DNA from: Ananas comosus
Taxonomy: Eukaryota; Streptophyta; Magnoliopsida; Poales; Bromeliaceae
NCBI RefSeq assembly: GCF_001540865.1
Contig: NC_033627.1
Location: forward strand, 8,537,408 to 8,601,407
Direction of reading: 5' to 3'
Length of the DNA stretch: 64,000 bases
The translations under genes and the position numbers were made by a program. The notes beneath the pieces were generated by a model. It saw only the letters and a program-made list of their open reading frames with translations. It did no database searches and was not told the origin of the DNA. Below, piece after piece: positions 1 to 11,460 of the stretch (its first letter is position 1; the number at the start of each line of letters is the position of its first letter).

Positions 1-2775
1 ATGAAGCTGGAGGAGAACCTATTCGACAAGCTAAAGAAATGCGATTTCTGGCTTCCGCAGAGGCTTGCCTTCTTGGGGCATGGTGATTTCCTGAGAGGGC
101 GGTTTCGGTTGAGAACCCAAGGAAAGTCGAGGCGTACGAAGAAATTGCCCACGCCGCCAGACGAAACCTCTACCGAGCAACGGATCCGAAGGCCTATTGT
201 GGGCTTAAAGGCAGCGCGCTCACTTATCGACGGTATCGCCCCGAAGGACTACATATCGACAGATTGTCAACTCCACTTACCCGTTTGACGAGCACGAAAC
301 GGCGTCATTTCCATGTTGGAGCGACGAGTGTGATCGCCCACGTTAAGCGTAGTTGATCAGAAAAACTTGACACTCAGTCAATACTCGCCACTTACGCCCG
401 GAGCAGGGCGAGGACTTTGTTCATTATATAGCGGACGCAATGCCGTACTCTGCGTTCGGCGGTGTGTCTGATGCAAGGCAGGGAAAGGTGATAGTCTTAT
501 CATGCTGGGCGCGTCATCTGAGACACTGAGATAGAATCTACCATCCACTGATTGGATTGGCGGCGGTGATGTTGCCGCGTGATTGGTGGAGGTGCACTAC
601 TATGACGGTGCGGCCACGCACTGCGAGATTACCACTCGACCCCAAAAGATCTGAAGTACCATGTTTACCATGAAGGACTGAACATCCACGATCGCCGAGC
701 AGCGTGAGGCTCGTGTTAGAGCTATTAAAAAGTATTAGTGGACATGCTCTACACGCCGGCAAAACGCACATGTAGTCCAAGATGCACTTAGAAAAGTTTG
801 GCCGACAAAAGCTGCCCTCGCTCTTGATTTACCGGGCACAAACATCCCTAGGGCTTGGAAATGGAGCGTGATCCGTGAGAGTAGTCGCTCCCTAGAATGG
901 GATCCGGCACAGCTGATCGGGCGGCTGTTATCCGCGCAAGCAACCATCTATCGCGAGGATCAGCAAATATGCAACCTGCATATACAAAAGTCTCGCACAG
1001 GTGCGCGTAAACATCGAGGAAAAGACCAGACGCCGCGGATTCCAGTGGTGGAGCCGTGGCGCCTCCGACGCGGTTATACGAAACGGCCCTCCCGCCCGGG
1101 CGCGCTACCCCCCCCCCCCCCCACCCCACGCCCCCCCCCCCCCCCCCCCCCCAACCCCCCCCCGGATGGCCTAGCCGAACCGCAATGAAGAGCTCCGGAT
1201 TTGACTCTACATACAAGCTCACCCGTCTCGTCCCCCAACCCCGATCACCCGCCCCCGGCCCCGCGCCCACCAAACATGTATGCATGAGATTGAGGGCCCC
1301 TACCATTGGGTGCCGCAGGGATCTAAGGCCGATTCCGGGCGCCTCGTGGCAGAAGTGCCTTTGACTTGTCACCAGTGAAGGCGGAGCGACGGTTTCCAGC
1401 GGGCAACTTCAAAGGGTTACCTATTCCGGTCTGTGAAATGGAAGATTAGATAGTCATATGGACTTTCGCGTGCTTAAGCCGGTCGTCAGACAGGCGGGGA
1501 TGAACACAACCCCCAACGAAACTCGCTGAACTTGGGTGGACCGCTTGACCGAACCGTCAGCACTACTGTTTGCGTGATCGCAGCACCGACATGGGCAGGA
1601 GATAAGTGCCAGGCGACAGTAAGGTCTGGACGGAGTGTTGAGGGTGAAGGGCTGCACGGGGTGCCAGAAATTCGGATGTTCGGATAGAGACTCCAGTTAT
1701 AGCCGGTCAATATTTCTGGCTAAGACCCTGAGAAAAGAGGCCTTTGCACACTGGCTCGGATTGTCAGGACTGGAGCATTTCATCGCGCGCAGACAGGATG
1801 GGGACAAACGGAGAAGAACTATTGGCAGACTCTGGAGGGAGTGATGTTGCGGACGTGGTGTTTAGTCGGATTTGCAAAGAGGTTGGTCTAAGCTATTTTG
1901 CCGATGGCCGAGTTCGACCTATAAGCGAACACAGCTTATATCAACGGCTAGTGTGAGAGATGGCATCGTTCGATAGCTCCTATGAGGGCGGAGAGCTGCA
2001 GCTCCCGCTATGTAGTGAGTCGATGCTGGGCGATGAGCGGTGCAGGAAGTTTGGCCGCCGCCGCGATGTGACTATGGCGGAGCGGAGAGAAAAGGTCGCC
2101 TTTGCTGGCGGCGGAGGAACGGGTGTACTGGACGACGCCCGGCGGCAATCGTCGGACATACAGAGTTATGCGGGATAGGCGCGGGAGCATATAGAGTTTG
2201 CTGGTGGTGATCCCGCGTCTTACGTTGAAGTCAGCCTATGAGGGGTGTGAAGCGTTCGGAGTTCGGGGAAAATTGGTCCGGACCGATACATTGCCCCATA
2301 ATGAGATCTTGAGGCGGAGTTGGACGGATGCATATTCGGCCCGCGTGGCTGCGGAAGCTTGCGGATGGTGTCATCAACTACTCTCCACGTCTCTCGGAAT
2401 TTGCGGCAAGTACAGATTACCTACGCGCCGAGCACGGGCAATGTGTAGCGAGGACCGCCGGGAACTTCAGGAGGACTTGAGGCTACGAGGCCCATTCCGG
2501 TGGCTAATTACGGCTCGTGAGTGGCTAAGTTAGAGGAAGGTGGCGGGAATTCTTAGGTGGTGCCGGATTTCGGAGTGGAGGGGGCAATATTCAATGATGC
2601 GAGTATGCCGCGAAGCACCTGGGAGCTCTGAGAGGAGATGAGGGGCGAATCATCGCGTGCTCCTTCGACGCGGAGGTGAAGTGCAAGGTATGGATTCAAA
2701 ATTGAAATTCTAATTTATTTGGTTAAGTTGTTGAGAGAGTCGTTCGAGACCGAAACTCTTGTAAGGTGGGAAGGA
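1..2775 (+). pseudogene. Decayed Ty3/gypsy chromovirus pol (internal region of element C)
   Basis: The first ~85 bases encode the end of a gypsy reverse transcriptase (LKKCDFW then FLGH, the same string seen in element E at ~39080). Beyond that no frame stays open, but pieces in changing frames follow the normal chromovirus order: the post-RT WSDECD box (~340), an RNase H-like stretch (~480-760), and near 2160-2560 the integrase C-terminus (SYA.., FGVRGK). A purine-rich tract (GGTGGGAAGGA, ~2765-2775) lies directly before the LTR at 2776 and fits a polypurine tract, so the element reads on the + strand and starts outside the window. Stops and frameshifts are dense, so this is an old dead copy. 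The RT assignment is firm; the middle (850-2100) is inferred from position. Confidence 0.65.
1108..1163. repeat. Poly-C tract
   Basis: About 56 bases almost entirely C, interrupted by only a few A and G, inside the decayed pol of element C. Runs of 13 to 23 C are unusual. The opposite strand could form G-quadruplexes. It may instead be polymerase slippage or an assembly error. Confidence 0.8.
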
Positions 2776-2942
2776 TGTAAGGAAGTGAATTCTCGAAACT
2801 CGAGGATTAGACTTCGACCAGAATCGACTATTCGTCGAGTGAGTAGGCTTCGGAAAGTCCGAAGGTGTTATAATGCATAAAGTGCATTAAGAAGAGGTTC
2901 GCGAGAGCACCAGTGCAAAACCTGCACTGGAGCAGAAATGCT

Positions 2943-3237
2943 CTCGGGGATCGGTCCCTGGCAGGGAGGGACCGGTCCCATCAGGTTGGGTTGTGGAGGT
3001 CTCTGATGAGACCGGTCCCTGGTGGGCAGGGACCGGTTCCCGAACGTTGGCCCGGCGAGATTTAGCCAAATTTGGCTAAGTCCCAAGAATGCAGCTCTCG
3101 AGAACCGGTCTCTCAGACAAGGATCGGTCTCCCGGGGACCGGTCTCTCAGGTAAGGACCGGTTCCCGAACGCGAAATCCCCTCTGCTTGGTTGTGCAGCT
3201 TTCGGGGACCGGTCTTCCCGAGCTGGGACCGGTCCCT
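2943..3237 (+). promoter_or_regulatory. Paired CCGG palindrome array in LTR C
   Basis: Ten ACCGGT or ATCGGT sites in five pairs. Within-pair spacing of start positions is 19-21 bp (e.g. 3011/3032, 3138/3157, 3208/3228). A core CCGGTTCCCGAACGTTGG lies at 3033-3050. The array ends ~70 bp before a TATA-like sequence. The function (enhancer-like) is inferred. Confidence 0.6.
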
Positions 3238-3344
3238 CACTGCGAAAATGCCCAGAGAGGGCTGATTCAAAGGATGAAAAGTTGAGGGGGCTAGCTGCAA
3301 AATGGCCTTTAATAGGGCTTGGGGACCCCTCTCTCACCCTCAGT

Positions 3345-3505
3345 TGCTCTCTCTCTCTCTCTCTCACTCTTTCCCTTTCTCTCTCTAGGAAAGAAAAGAA
3401 AAGAAAAAGAAGAAGGAGAGGAAGAAGAAGAAAGAGAAGAAGGAGAGGAAGAAGAAGAAAGAGAAGGAGAAGACTAAGAAGAAGAAGAAGAAGAAGAAGA
3501 CATCT
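3345..3505. repeat. CT / GAA microsatellite in the LTR leader
   Basis: A (CT)n run followed by GAA/GGA-rich purine repeats, placed downstream of the TATA-like box. Similar purine or pyrimidine tracts sit at the matching place in the E LTRs (~36280-36330 and ~42500-42540, opposite strand). Followed by AGGTAAG at ~3548. Confidence 0.8.
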
Positions 3506-3979
3506 TCTTCTCTCCCTCTCCTTCAAACTTGAAGGAGTCTTGAAGAGAGGTAAGTTCTAAACCCTTTAATGGTGTTTCTAGGGTTTTGGGTTCTTATGGT
3601 TTGGAATTGGTTCAAATGGAACCTATTGGGAATAAATAGATGGTTCGAGCTCAAAATCGAAGCTCGCACCATGGATTTCCCTCTCGTCGCCATTCTAGGG
3701 CACGAATTAGGGTTTTGGGAAATATAGGGTTTTGATCTAATCTAATAGGTCGCAAACCTAATTGCTAGGTCCCGGAACGCGTCGGCGAAGTCAGTTTCTC
3801 GATCCGACGAGCGGGTGCGGAGAAACCGCCGAATCGGGTACTCGAGGGCTCGCTTTGCCCCGAGGAGTTTAAGCGGCGTTCAAAGACCGCAGCGTCGAGC
3901 TTTCTACTATCGCGGCATCGCCAAGAGGTGGGTGGTGTCCATCCCGAAGCAATCGGGCTCCCTCCTATGTCTTAGTACA

Positions 3980-4354
3980 NNNNNNNNNNNNNNNNNNNNN
4001 NNNNNNNNNNNNNNNNNNNNNNNNNNNNNNNNNNNNNNNNNNNNNNNNNNNNNNNNNNNNNNNNNNNNNNNNNNNNNNNNNNNNNNNNNNNNNNNNNNNN
4101 NNNNNNNNNNNNNNNNNNNNNNNNNNNNNNNNNNNNNNNNNNNNNNNNNNNNNNNNNNNNNNNNNNNNNNNNNNNNNNNNNNNNNNNNNNNNNNNNNNNN
4201 NNNNNNNNNNNNNNNNNNNNNNNNNNNNNNNNNNNNNNNNNNNNNNNNNNNNNNNNNNNNNNNNNNNNNNNNNNNNNNNNNNNNNNNNNNNNNNNNNNNN
4301 NNNNNNNNNNNNNNNNNNNNNNNNNNNNNNNNNNNNNNNNNNNNNNNNNNNNNN
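3980..4354. other. Assembly gap (375 N)
   Basis: A run of 375 N inside the LTR of element C. Open frames that cross it are meaningless. Confidence 0.99.
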
Positions 4355-5147
4355 GTGTTGAGTTGAATTCGCACACTACGTGTCGAGATGCTAGTGAGCG
4401 TAGGCCAAGCCTTCGGGTAAGCCATGAGAATAAAGGACAATAAATGATATGAATCGGTGCATACTTCACGCTTTGGACATGATAATTTTATTTGTTTATC
4501 CATTCCTTGTACCATGAATCATATATATGATTGGCGCATAGTACTAGCTTCATTTCCGGTTCATGTACAGCTTTCCCTTAATCTATTATCTATCTATTGT
4601 AAATCACTGGGGCCCCTGTGACCAGTGGGCGAAATCGTCGGAGTCCGGCGCCGAACTCCCCTGTACTAAGGAAGTAGTTCCTCACCCCCCCGCCCCATTT
4701 ACTTACAGGTCCCCGTTTCGGGCTGTCGGGAGCGTTGAGGATCGGTAGAGGGCCCGGCGTTTTAGTCAGCATGTAACTTCTCCCCTTTCTGCACGCCCGT
4801 CACCCTTGTTGTACTTGAGAGTAGATGATGTATAGGGTGAGGTTCGAGTGATTGTATTTATATTTTGGAAGAATGTAAAAGATGTAATTGAATGTATTAA
4901 GTCAAATGAATGTAATAGATAGCTCTTCTCTCTTTATGTACTTGTATATGTTTCTATACTTGTATCTTGCTCTTGTTTGTCGCACTAGTGGTGCTTCTTG
5001 ATCGTGTATTTATGAATTGAATTCCTGGGCAAATTCTTATACATGATCTGTTGGTTGCCTTGGGCGGACAGGGGAGGTCCTGTCCGTTCGGCGTCTGTTC
5101 GACGCGCCCGGGCCGGACCAAATTGGTAGCGGTCACGGGGCGTGATA

Positions 5148-5514
5148 GTCTGCCCTTTGGGCATCACTCCGTTGTAGACTAAAAACCCCTCTCCGTGCAC
5201 TTTCTTTGGTTTTATTTAATAGAAAGTCATTTTCGGCTCTTCAGGCCGACCAGATCCCGTGTTGTCTTGGCCATTCGGCTCTTCCCCCTGCCTACTTTCT
5301 GGCTTGTTTCAAGTATTCGGCTCATTCCAGCCGAACCGATCCGACTATAGAGGTTTTTCGAACTCGGCTGATTTAATCCCTCATCAGCCGAATCGCTTGA
5401 TCTATCGAAGGGCGCGAACTTCGAGGGTCGCTATCCGCAGCCGTTTCCATCCCGACGCTCTCCCCGAGGAGGATCTTTGATCGAATCAAGGGTCGAAAAA
5501 TTCGGCTACCAATA
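5148..5514 (+). mobile_element. 5' LTR fragment of Tat element B
   Basis: Matches the last ~367 bases of the 3' LTR (25816-26182). Ends GGCTACCAATA, against GGCTACCAACA in the 3' copy, so the terminal CA is mutated. Repeated 'TTCGGCT' motifs occur here and throughout B's coding region. Confidence 0.9.
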
Positions 5515-5519
5515 ATTTT

Positions 5520-5539
5520 TGGCACGCCCGGTGGGAACC
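5520..5539 (+). promoter_or_regulatory. Primer binding site of element B
   Basis: TGGCACGCCCGGTGGGAACC starts five bases after the LTR end. It begins with TGG, the complement of a tRNA CCA tail, as expected for minus-strand priming. The tRNA cannot be named with certainty; it is not the initiator tRNA-Met used by H, E and G. Confidence 0.75.
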
Positions 5540-5572
5540 ACATTTGAGGTAAATTTGTATTTTATATAAAGT

Positions 5573-8500
5573 ATGGCTGATGATAACGCCATGAATCTTC
5601 GTAATAGGGCTATTCCTAGAAATTCTGAGAGTGAATAGCCCAGTAATTCAGAGAATGTTGTAGAGCGCCAAGCAGTCTTACCCGCTGAAGGTGAAACCAG
5701 TGGTCATTCCGGCCAACAAAAGCCTAGCCTGGCTCAAGCGCTTGGGCAAATGACTCGGGTCCTGCAAGTTTTGGACCAACATAGTCATGCGAGTACTGCA
5801 CGGCTTGATGCCGTTTTGGCCGCAATTACGGCTTCTAATGAGAACATCGCCCGAATAGGGCAGTTGTTAACTCGGAATGAACAGCCAATAACAGGCCTAC
5901 AAGCGCCTGTGATAACACCGGTGTTACAAAAGCTAGTAATACCAATAAGTGGTCAGCCCTAATACCAGGGGGCACCATATCAAGCGGCTTATAGATCGGC
6001 TGTCGGTAATGCCGGTCAACAGCTAGAAGTAGCTTGGGGGTTGCCTCCACCCCCTCCAGTAGCAGTGTACCAGCCTCAGAATGCAGGGGCTAGGGGGCAA
6101 GCTCCAAATGTACAAGGGGTTATTCCCGTAGTACAAAATATCGGAGTTCCACTACCACCGAACCAGCACCAGCGCAAGCCCCTTTACAGGGGATTAATAA
6201 CGAGATTTATGCGCAAATAGAGGAAGCCATCCGGAATACTTTCGGAGTAGGCGCAAGGCCGACAATGCGGCCAGTATTCAGGTCACCATATCCTGCAAAT
6301 ATAGATATAGAACACCCATGTCCGGCAAATTAGAAGATGGCGAAGTTTGAATAGTTTTCCGGCGACGAGACCGAAAATACGGTCGAGCACGTCGCACGGT
6401 TTACAGCTCAATGCCGCGAGGCTACGGCAAATCCATTTTTAAAGTTGAGGTTATTTAATACCTCATTGACTAAAACAGCTTTTACCTGGTACACGAGTTT
6501 ACCTGCTAATTCCGTCCGAGACTAGGATGAGTTAGAAGGTAAATTTCATGAACAGTTTTATAGAACTAAGCCAGAACTATCAGTAGCGGATCTGGCTCAA
6601 TTCAAACAAAGAACAGGAGAATCGGTTGATGAATATTTGAACCGATTCAAGACTGCTCGAAGCCGCTGTTTTGTAAGAATGCCGGAATCGGAATTTGCCA
6701 AAATGGCATTCAACGGCATGCATTTCAAAATTAAAGATTATTTGGAGGATAAATTCTTTCCAAATCTTTTTGATTTGGGAGTTCGGGTTGCTCAATACGA
6801 GCAATTTCGAAAAGGTAATAATGAAAATCGGCCCAGATGGAGCCGAAACAAAGATTGGAATAAAGAAAAGGAGAAAAATATCTCTTTCCTTGAAGAGTCT
6901 TCGGCTCATGAAAAGCCGAATTCGTCTGAGGAAATTGAGGATTCGGCTGATGAAGCCGAAATTTGTGCTGTCGAAATGGTGAGAAACAATCAACCATACA
7001 AATGTGCTTTGCTAAGACCTGCCAAGTCAAGAGAGGCGAAAGCACATGTGTCTGCATTTAGTTACTCGTTTGATATAGCAAAGACCGATTTGATTTTTGA
7101 TCGGTTGCTAAAAGATGGACGAATCAAACTACAGGAGGGCCAAACTATACCTCCTGTAGAAGAACTAAAACGTAGGAGATATTGTAAGTGGCACCATTCA
7201 TGGAGCCATAAAACTAGTGAGTGTACTGCCTTCAAACGGCAGATACAAAAAGAGATAAACGAAGGTCGGCTCATCTTTGCCGACCAAGAAAATAAAAATA
7301 TGGAAATTGATAAAAATCCTTTTCCATCTCAGGTCAACACTGTGAACATGAAAGGAAAAGGAAAAGCGACTGCAAAAAGGCAGATCCAGGAAGAAATAGA
7401 CGAGGGTCGGCTTACATTAGTCGACCAAGAAAATGAAAATAAGGTAATTAACAGAAGTTCGTTTCCTTTTCAGGTCAATATGGTGAATGTTAAAGGAAAA
7501 GAGATTGCGGACCAGGAGACCACAGACAATGTGGCACATGCCAAAAAACATCTTCGGCTTTGCATAAGGTGCAAGGCTGAAATGACGAAAAAAGACTGGG
7601 AAGCCATTGTAAATGCCAAGAAAAGAGGCAACGAGTGGAATGAATTGATGGCATTCTCCGAGGAATGGGATGACATTCCTGATAGAGAAGACCAAGAAGA
7701 AGAAGGCTCAGACGAAGCCTCCAATGACATTGAACCGGAAGTCAAATCGGTTCAACGCAAACAGGACATGTTGATGCAGAAGATTCTGCATGATTATTAC
7801 AACAACAGGCGTGACGAACGTCAAAGCCGATGGGACTATCAGGGTAGACCTTTCGGCACCAAGCCAAATGTTCCGGGATATTGGCCGCATTGGCAACATC
7901 AAACGAGGTCGAGACCGGAGCCAGAATTCGAAGGAATGACCAAGGGAGACATAGAATTCCTCGGTCGGAGATTAGTCAACTAACTCGGCATTCAGCCTTG
8001 GCCGAGACCTTGGGAAAGAAGAGAAATTTTAAAAAATCATTTGAGAACGGTAAAGGTACCGGCAAATGTACCGGTAGAAGAATGGCATGAAGTTGAAGTC
8101 AAACCATCGGCCAGGTGGCAGGGGCCGATGTTAACAAAAACCCAAAAGCGTCGGCAGCAGAGGATGCAAGCCGAGACAAGACAACACTACGAAGAAGCGA
8201 AAGGGATAAGGCTCAATGTATGGAGGTGCCCTGATGAACAGAAAAACCCTTTTCACCAAATGAAAAATGACCACGAGGCAGGCGGCTCATCGCTTGCCCC
8301 TCAGATGAAATCAAGGATAGAATGGCTGACCGAGGCCGAGTCAGAAGAAAAAATTAGGAGGGAGTTAGAAGACAAAATAGCTTCCCTCGAAACAATGATT
8401 AAGAGAGAAAGATGGCCCCCTAAGGAAAGGAAAGTCCGGATGGAGAGTGATTCTTCAGCCGAGACGGCCAAGGAGTCGGAAGAAAAGAAACAGAGAATTA

Positions 8501-8601
8501 AAGAAAAGTCAGCCGAAGAGTCGCTGGCTGAGGTGAATATGATATATGCTCTGCCTCAATCTTTTAAGGCAGAGCTTATCGAGTATGAAGAATTCAAATA
8601 A
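5573..8601 (+). pseudogene. gag of Tat element B (broken)
   Basis: The likely start is the ATG at 5573, soon after the PBS. It reads with stops and a frameshift into a retrotransposon gag core at ~6340-6800 (segments such as FSGDETENTVEH and AFTWYTSLP), then a long charged region rich in K and E up to 8601. A cysteine/histidine box (CKWHHSWSHKTSEC) lies near 7180. Open stretches at 6637-7983 and 8041-8601 are in the same frame, separated only by a stop, and run on in frame toward protease. An in-frame TAA (8599) and earlier stops make it non-functional unless read through. Confidence 0.8.
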
Positions 8602-8637
8602 GAGGAAGAAGATGGGTTTAAAGTAGCCCAGTTACAA

Positions 8638-9255
8638 TTGGAAGATGTTCAACCAGCCGATGCAGTGGTTTTTGAAAAACCATCGGCTATTCAGACGAGA
8701 TTCATAAGGCCTCTCTTTATAAAAGCCTTAATTGAAGGTCGGCCAGTAGGCCGAGTTATGGTAGATGGCGGAGCTATGGTCAATGTCATGCCCACTGCAT
8801 TCTTCAAGAAGTTGGGCAAAGATGAAGATGAGTTGAAGCCCATAGACACGATCATGACCGACTTTACTGGGAACGGTCAACAAGCTCGAGGGGTACTTAT
8901 GACTGAGATCACGGTAGGTTCTAAAACTTTACGAACTGCATTCTTTGTAGTTGATGCAGATAGTCAATATAACCTACTACTCGGGCGTGATTGGATTCAT
9001 GCAAACGAGTGCGTGCCTTCTACACTCTACGGGAAATTATTCTAGTGGATCGGAGATAAAGTTGAAGAAATTCGGGCCGAAGGACGGACCCAAATGGTGG
9101 ACATCAACAATGAGGAAATCGGCCATATCAATTGGGCCGATGCAGATCCAGATCAAATCTTCTTCGTAAGAGTTACGGAAGGAGTCCAGTTGATCTTTAC
9201 TAGAGAAGAAGGGGCTTTGGTGGCAGCCAATGAGCCGCCGAAGTGGTTAAAATGA
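8638..9255 (+). pseudogene. Aspartic protease region of element B
   Basis: The open stretch contains the retroviral-type protease active site as D-G-G-A (Asp codon 8764-8766) and, ~70 residues on, the second conserved segment YNLLLGRDWIH. It is in frame with the end of gag. A stop at ~9043 interrupts it, but the same frame goes on recognisably to ~9255. It would cleave the Gag-Pol polyprotein in virus-like particles. Dead copy. Confidence 0.8.
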
Positions 9256-9589
9256 AGTCCAAAAAATCAAGAATAGAGGCTTGTTAAGTGCCTCGACAGG
9301 ATAAGCCGATCAACAAGATCGGCTATAAGGAAGATGCGGCTACCACGGCCGATGATTCGGCTAATAAAGCCGAAGAAGTCACCATAGATTCGGCTTACAG
9401 GGCCGAAAAAGAAAATCAAATGGAGTCGGTCACCAATACCGACAAGACGTGCGAATTAAATAGGCAAGCAAAAGAATTGGATTTAGAAGAATCGCCTATC
9501 AAAGTCGGCGAGAAGAAGTTGGAGACCCAGGACCCGCTAATCGAAGTAAATTTGGATCCGATGAAGATAAGAGACCGACGTATATAAGC

Positions 9590-11033
9590 GCAAAGCTTTC
9601 GGCTCGACAGCAGAAGGAGCTGAAAGAACTATTGAAGGAGTACAAAGACTGCTTCGCCTGGAGCTATGAAGAAATGCCTGGGCTGAGTCGAGAAATTGTA
9701 GAGCATAGGCTGCCCATTAAAAAAGGTTCAAGCCTTTTAAACAACCGGCTCGTAGGTTTGAGCCGAGTATTGTACTCCAAATTAAGAATAAAATAGAAAA
9801 TCTTTTGAAGGCCGGATTTATTAGAGCGGCCTGGTATGTCGATTGGGTGTCTAATATAGTTCTAGTACGCAAAAAGAATGGCAAACTCAGAGTTTGTATC
9901 GATTTTAGAAACTTGAACTTAGCCACACCTAAAGACGAATATCCAATGCCAATAGCCGATATGTTAGTAGATTCGGCTGCCAGTAATGAAATCCTGTCCT
10001 TTATGGACGGACATGCTGGTTGTAATCAAATTTATATTGCTGAGGGAGATGTGGCTAAAACAGCTTTTAGATGCTCTAGTTCAATTGGAACCTTTGAATG
10101 GGTTGTCATGCCGTTCGGCTTAAAGAATGCCGGCGCTACCTACCAGAGGGCAATGAATTTTATTTTTCATGATTTAATCGGTAAGATATTGGAAATATAT
10201 ATTGATGATATAGTCGTAAAATCCAAATCACAAGCTGAGCACTGGATCGATTTAAAACTCGCCTTTGAAAGAATGAGAAAATATAATTTGAAGATGAATC
10301 CTTTGAAATGTGCTTTTGGAGTTTCCGCAAAAAATTTCTAGGATTTTTAGTACACAAAAAAGAGATTAAAATTGACAAAAATAAAGCGAAAGCAATATTA
10401 GAATTACCGTCGCCAAAGTGCAAAAAGGAACTACAAAGATTGTTGGGGAAGATTAATTATCTTCGGCGGTTCATATCCAACTTGGTCGGAAGAATTGGGG
10501 TTTTTTCTCCATTACTTCGGCTTAAAGACAAAGAAGAATTCGTTTGGACGGAGGAACAGTAAGAGGCGTTTGAAAATATAAAAAGATATTTATCGAATCC
10601 TCCGGTATTGGTACCTCCAAGGCCAAATCAGCCGATGAAGTTGTACATATCGGCTGCAGAGGAGAATTTGGGATGCTTACTAGCCCAAGAAAATGAGGAA
10701 AAAGTAGAACAATCTATTTATTATTTGAGCCGACGTCTTTTAGATACCGAGAGACAATATTCAGCTATTGAAAAATTATGTTTGGCTTTATACTATTCAT
10801 GCACAAAGTTGAGATATTATATTTTACCAACCGAAGTATCGGTAATATGTAAAACCGATCTGGTAAAATACATGTTATCTAAACCAGTGTTACGGGGACG
10901 GATCGGAAAATGGATATTAGCATTATCGGAGTTTTCTCTTAATTACGTTCCTGCCAAAGCCGTCAAAGGCCAAGCTATAGCCGATTTTCTGGCTGACCAC
11001 CCATGTGTAGAGATTGAGGAGCCAAAATAGAAT
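9590..11033 (+). pseudogene. Reverse transcriptase and first RNase H of element B
   Basis: The RT fingers start at ~9745 (FKPARRFEP). Conserved boxes are VCIDFRNLN (~9893), MPFGLKNAGATYQ (~10110) and the catalytic YIDD at 10198-10209. A frameshift near 10340 moves the reading to another frame, where the RT thumb (GFLVHKKEI) continues. The RNase H that follows (YISAAEENLGCLLAQ, ~10640) is the gypsy-type domain and looks eroded: the first catalytic Asp is replaced by Ala/Ser-type residues, which fits Tat elements that rely on the second RNase H. Stops at ~10560 and ~11030. Confidence 0.85.
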
Positions 11034-11039
11034 TTCATC

Positions 11040-11460
11040 GGCTGTCGACCTTGGGTGCTGTATTTTGATGGTTCAAAAACAACCGAATCTGCAGGCGCAG
11101 GAATAGTAATTCAATCCCGTGAAGGTCATGTTAGTCAATTTGCATTTGAACTAGATTTCGGCAGTTCCAACAACCTAGCCGAGTACGAAGCATTGATCAT
11201 TGGTCTTGAAATCTTACAAGAATTGAAGGCTAAGTCAATCAAAGTCATCGGTGACTCACAGTTAGTAGTCAGGCAAGTCAATGGAGAATACCGATGCGGA
11301 AACCAGAATTTACAAAATTATTTAAGAAAGACATTAGAATTACTATGTGAATTCAGAGAAACTGAATTCGAACATTTGAGCAGACAGAAAAATGAAAAGG
11401 CAAATGAACTTGCTCAATCGGCTTCAGGATATAGAGAGCCGAAGTTAGAATCAATAGTAA
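11040..11460 (+). pseudogene. Second (archaeal-type) RNase H of element B
   Basis: It begins LYFDGSKTTESAGAGIVI, then LAEYEALIIGLEI and IGDSQLVVRQV. These supply the D-E-D catalytic set of an archaeal/plant-type RNase H and mark the Tat lineage, where the extra domain is known to have been acquired. It degrades the RNA strand of the RNA:DNA hybrid during reverse transcription. The residues are intact here although the element is dead. Confidence 0.85.

Larger units (their letters stand above)
2776..5147 (+). mobile_element. 3' LTR of chromovirus C
   Basis: It begins TGTAAGGAAG just after a polypurine-like tract and ends GGGGCGTGATA, where B's LTR resumes mid-sequence with GTCTGCCC. The length is 2372 bases including 375 N. 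U3 holds paired CCGG palindromes (2943-3237), a TATA-like CTTTAATAGG (~3307), a CT/GAA tract and a splice-donor-like AGGTAAG (~3548). The first ~150 bases closely match the start of the copia G LTR (read from 53918). The last ~75 bases match the small LTR at 28830. So this LTR is a mosaic with respect to its neighbours. The flanking GTCTG (5148-5152) is the expected right target duplication; the left copy lies outside the window. Confidence 0.75.

Noticed and set aside
848..1372. 174-residue minus-strand frame with poly-Gly
   Set aside because: Product of the poly-C tract on the opposite strand inside decayed pol.
3072..3560. 162-residue frame rich in Arg/Lys
   Set aside because: It is the translation of GAA/GGA microsatellite and CCGG array in the LTR; no protein family likeness.
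3815..4515. Long frames of 183-202 residues
   Set aside because: They are open only because they cross 375 N.
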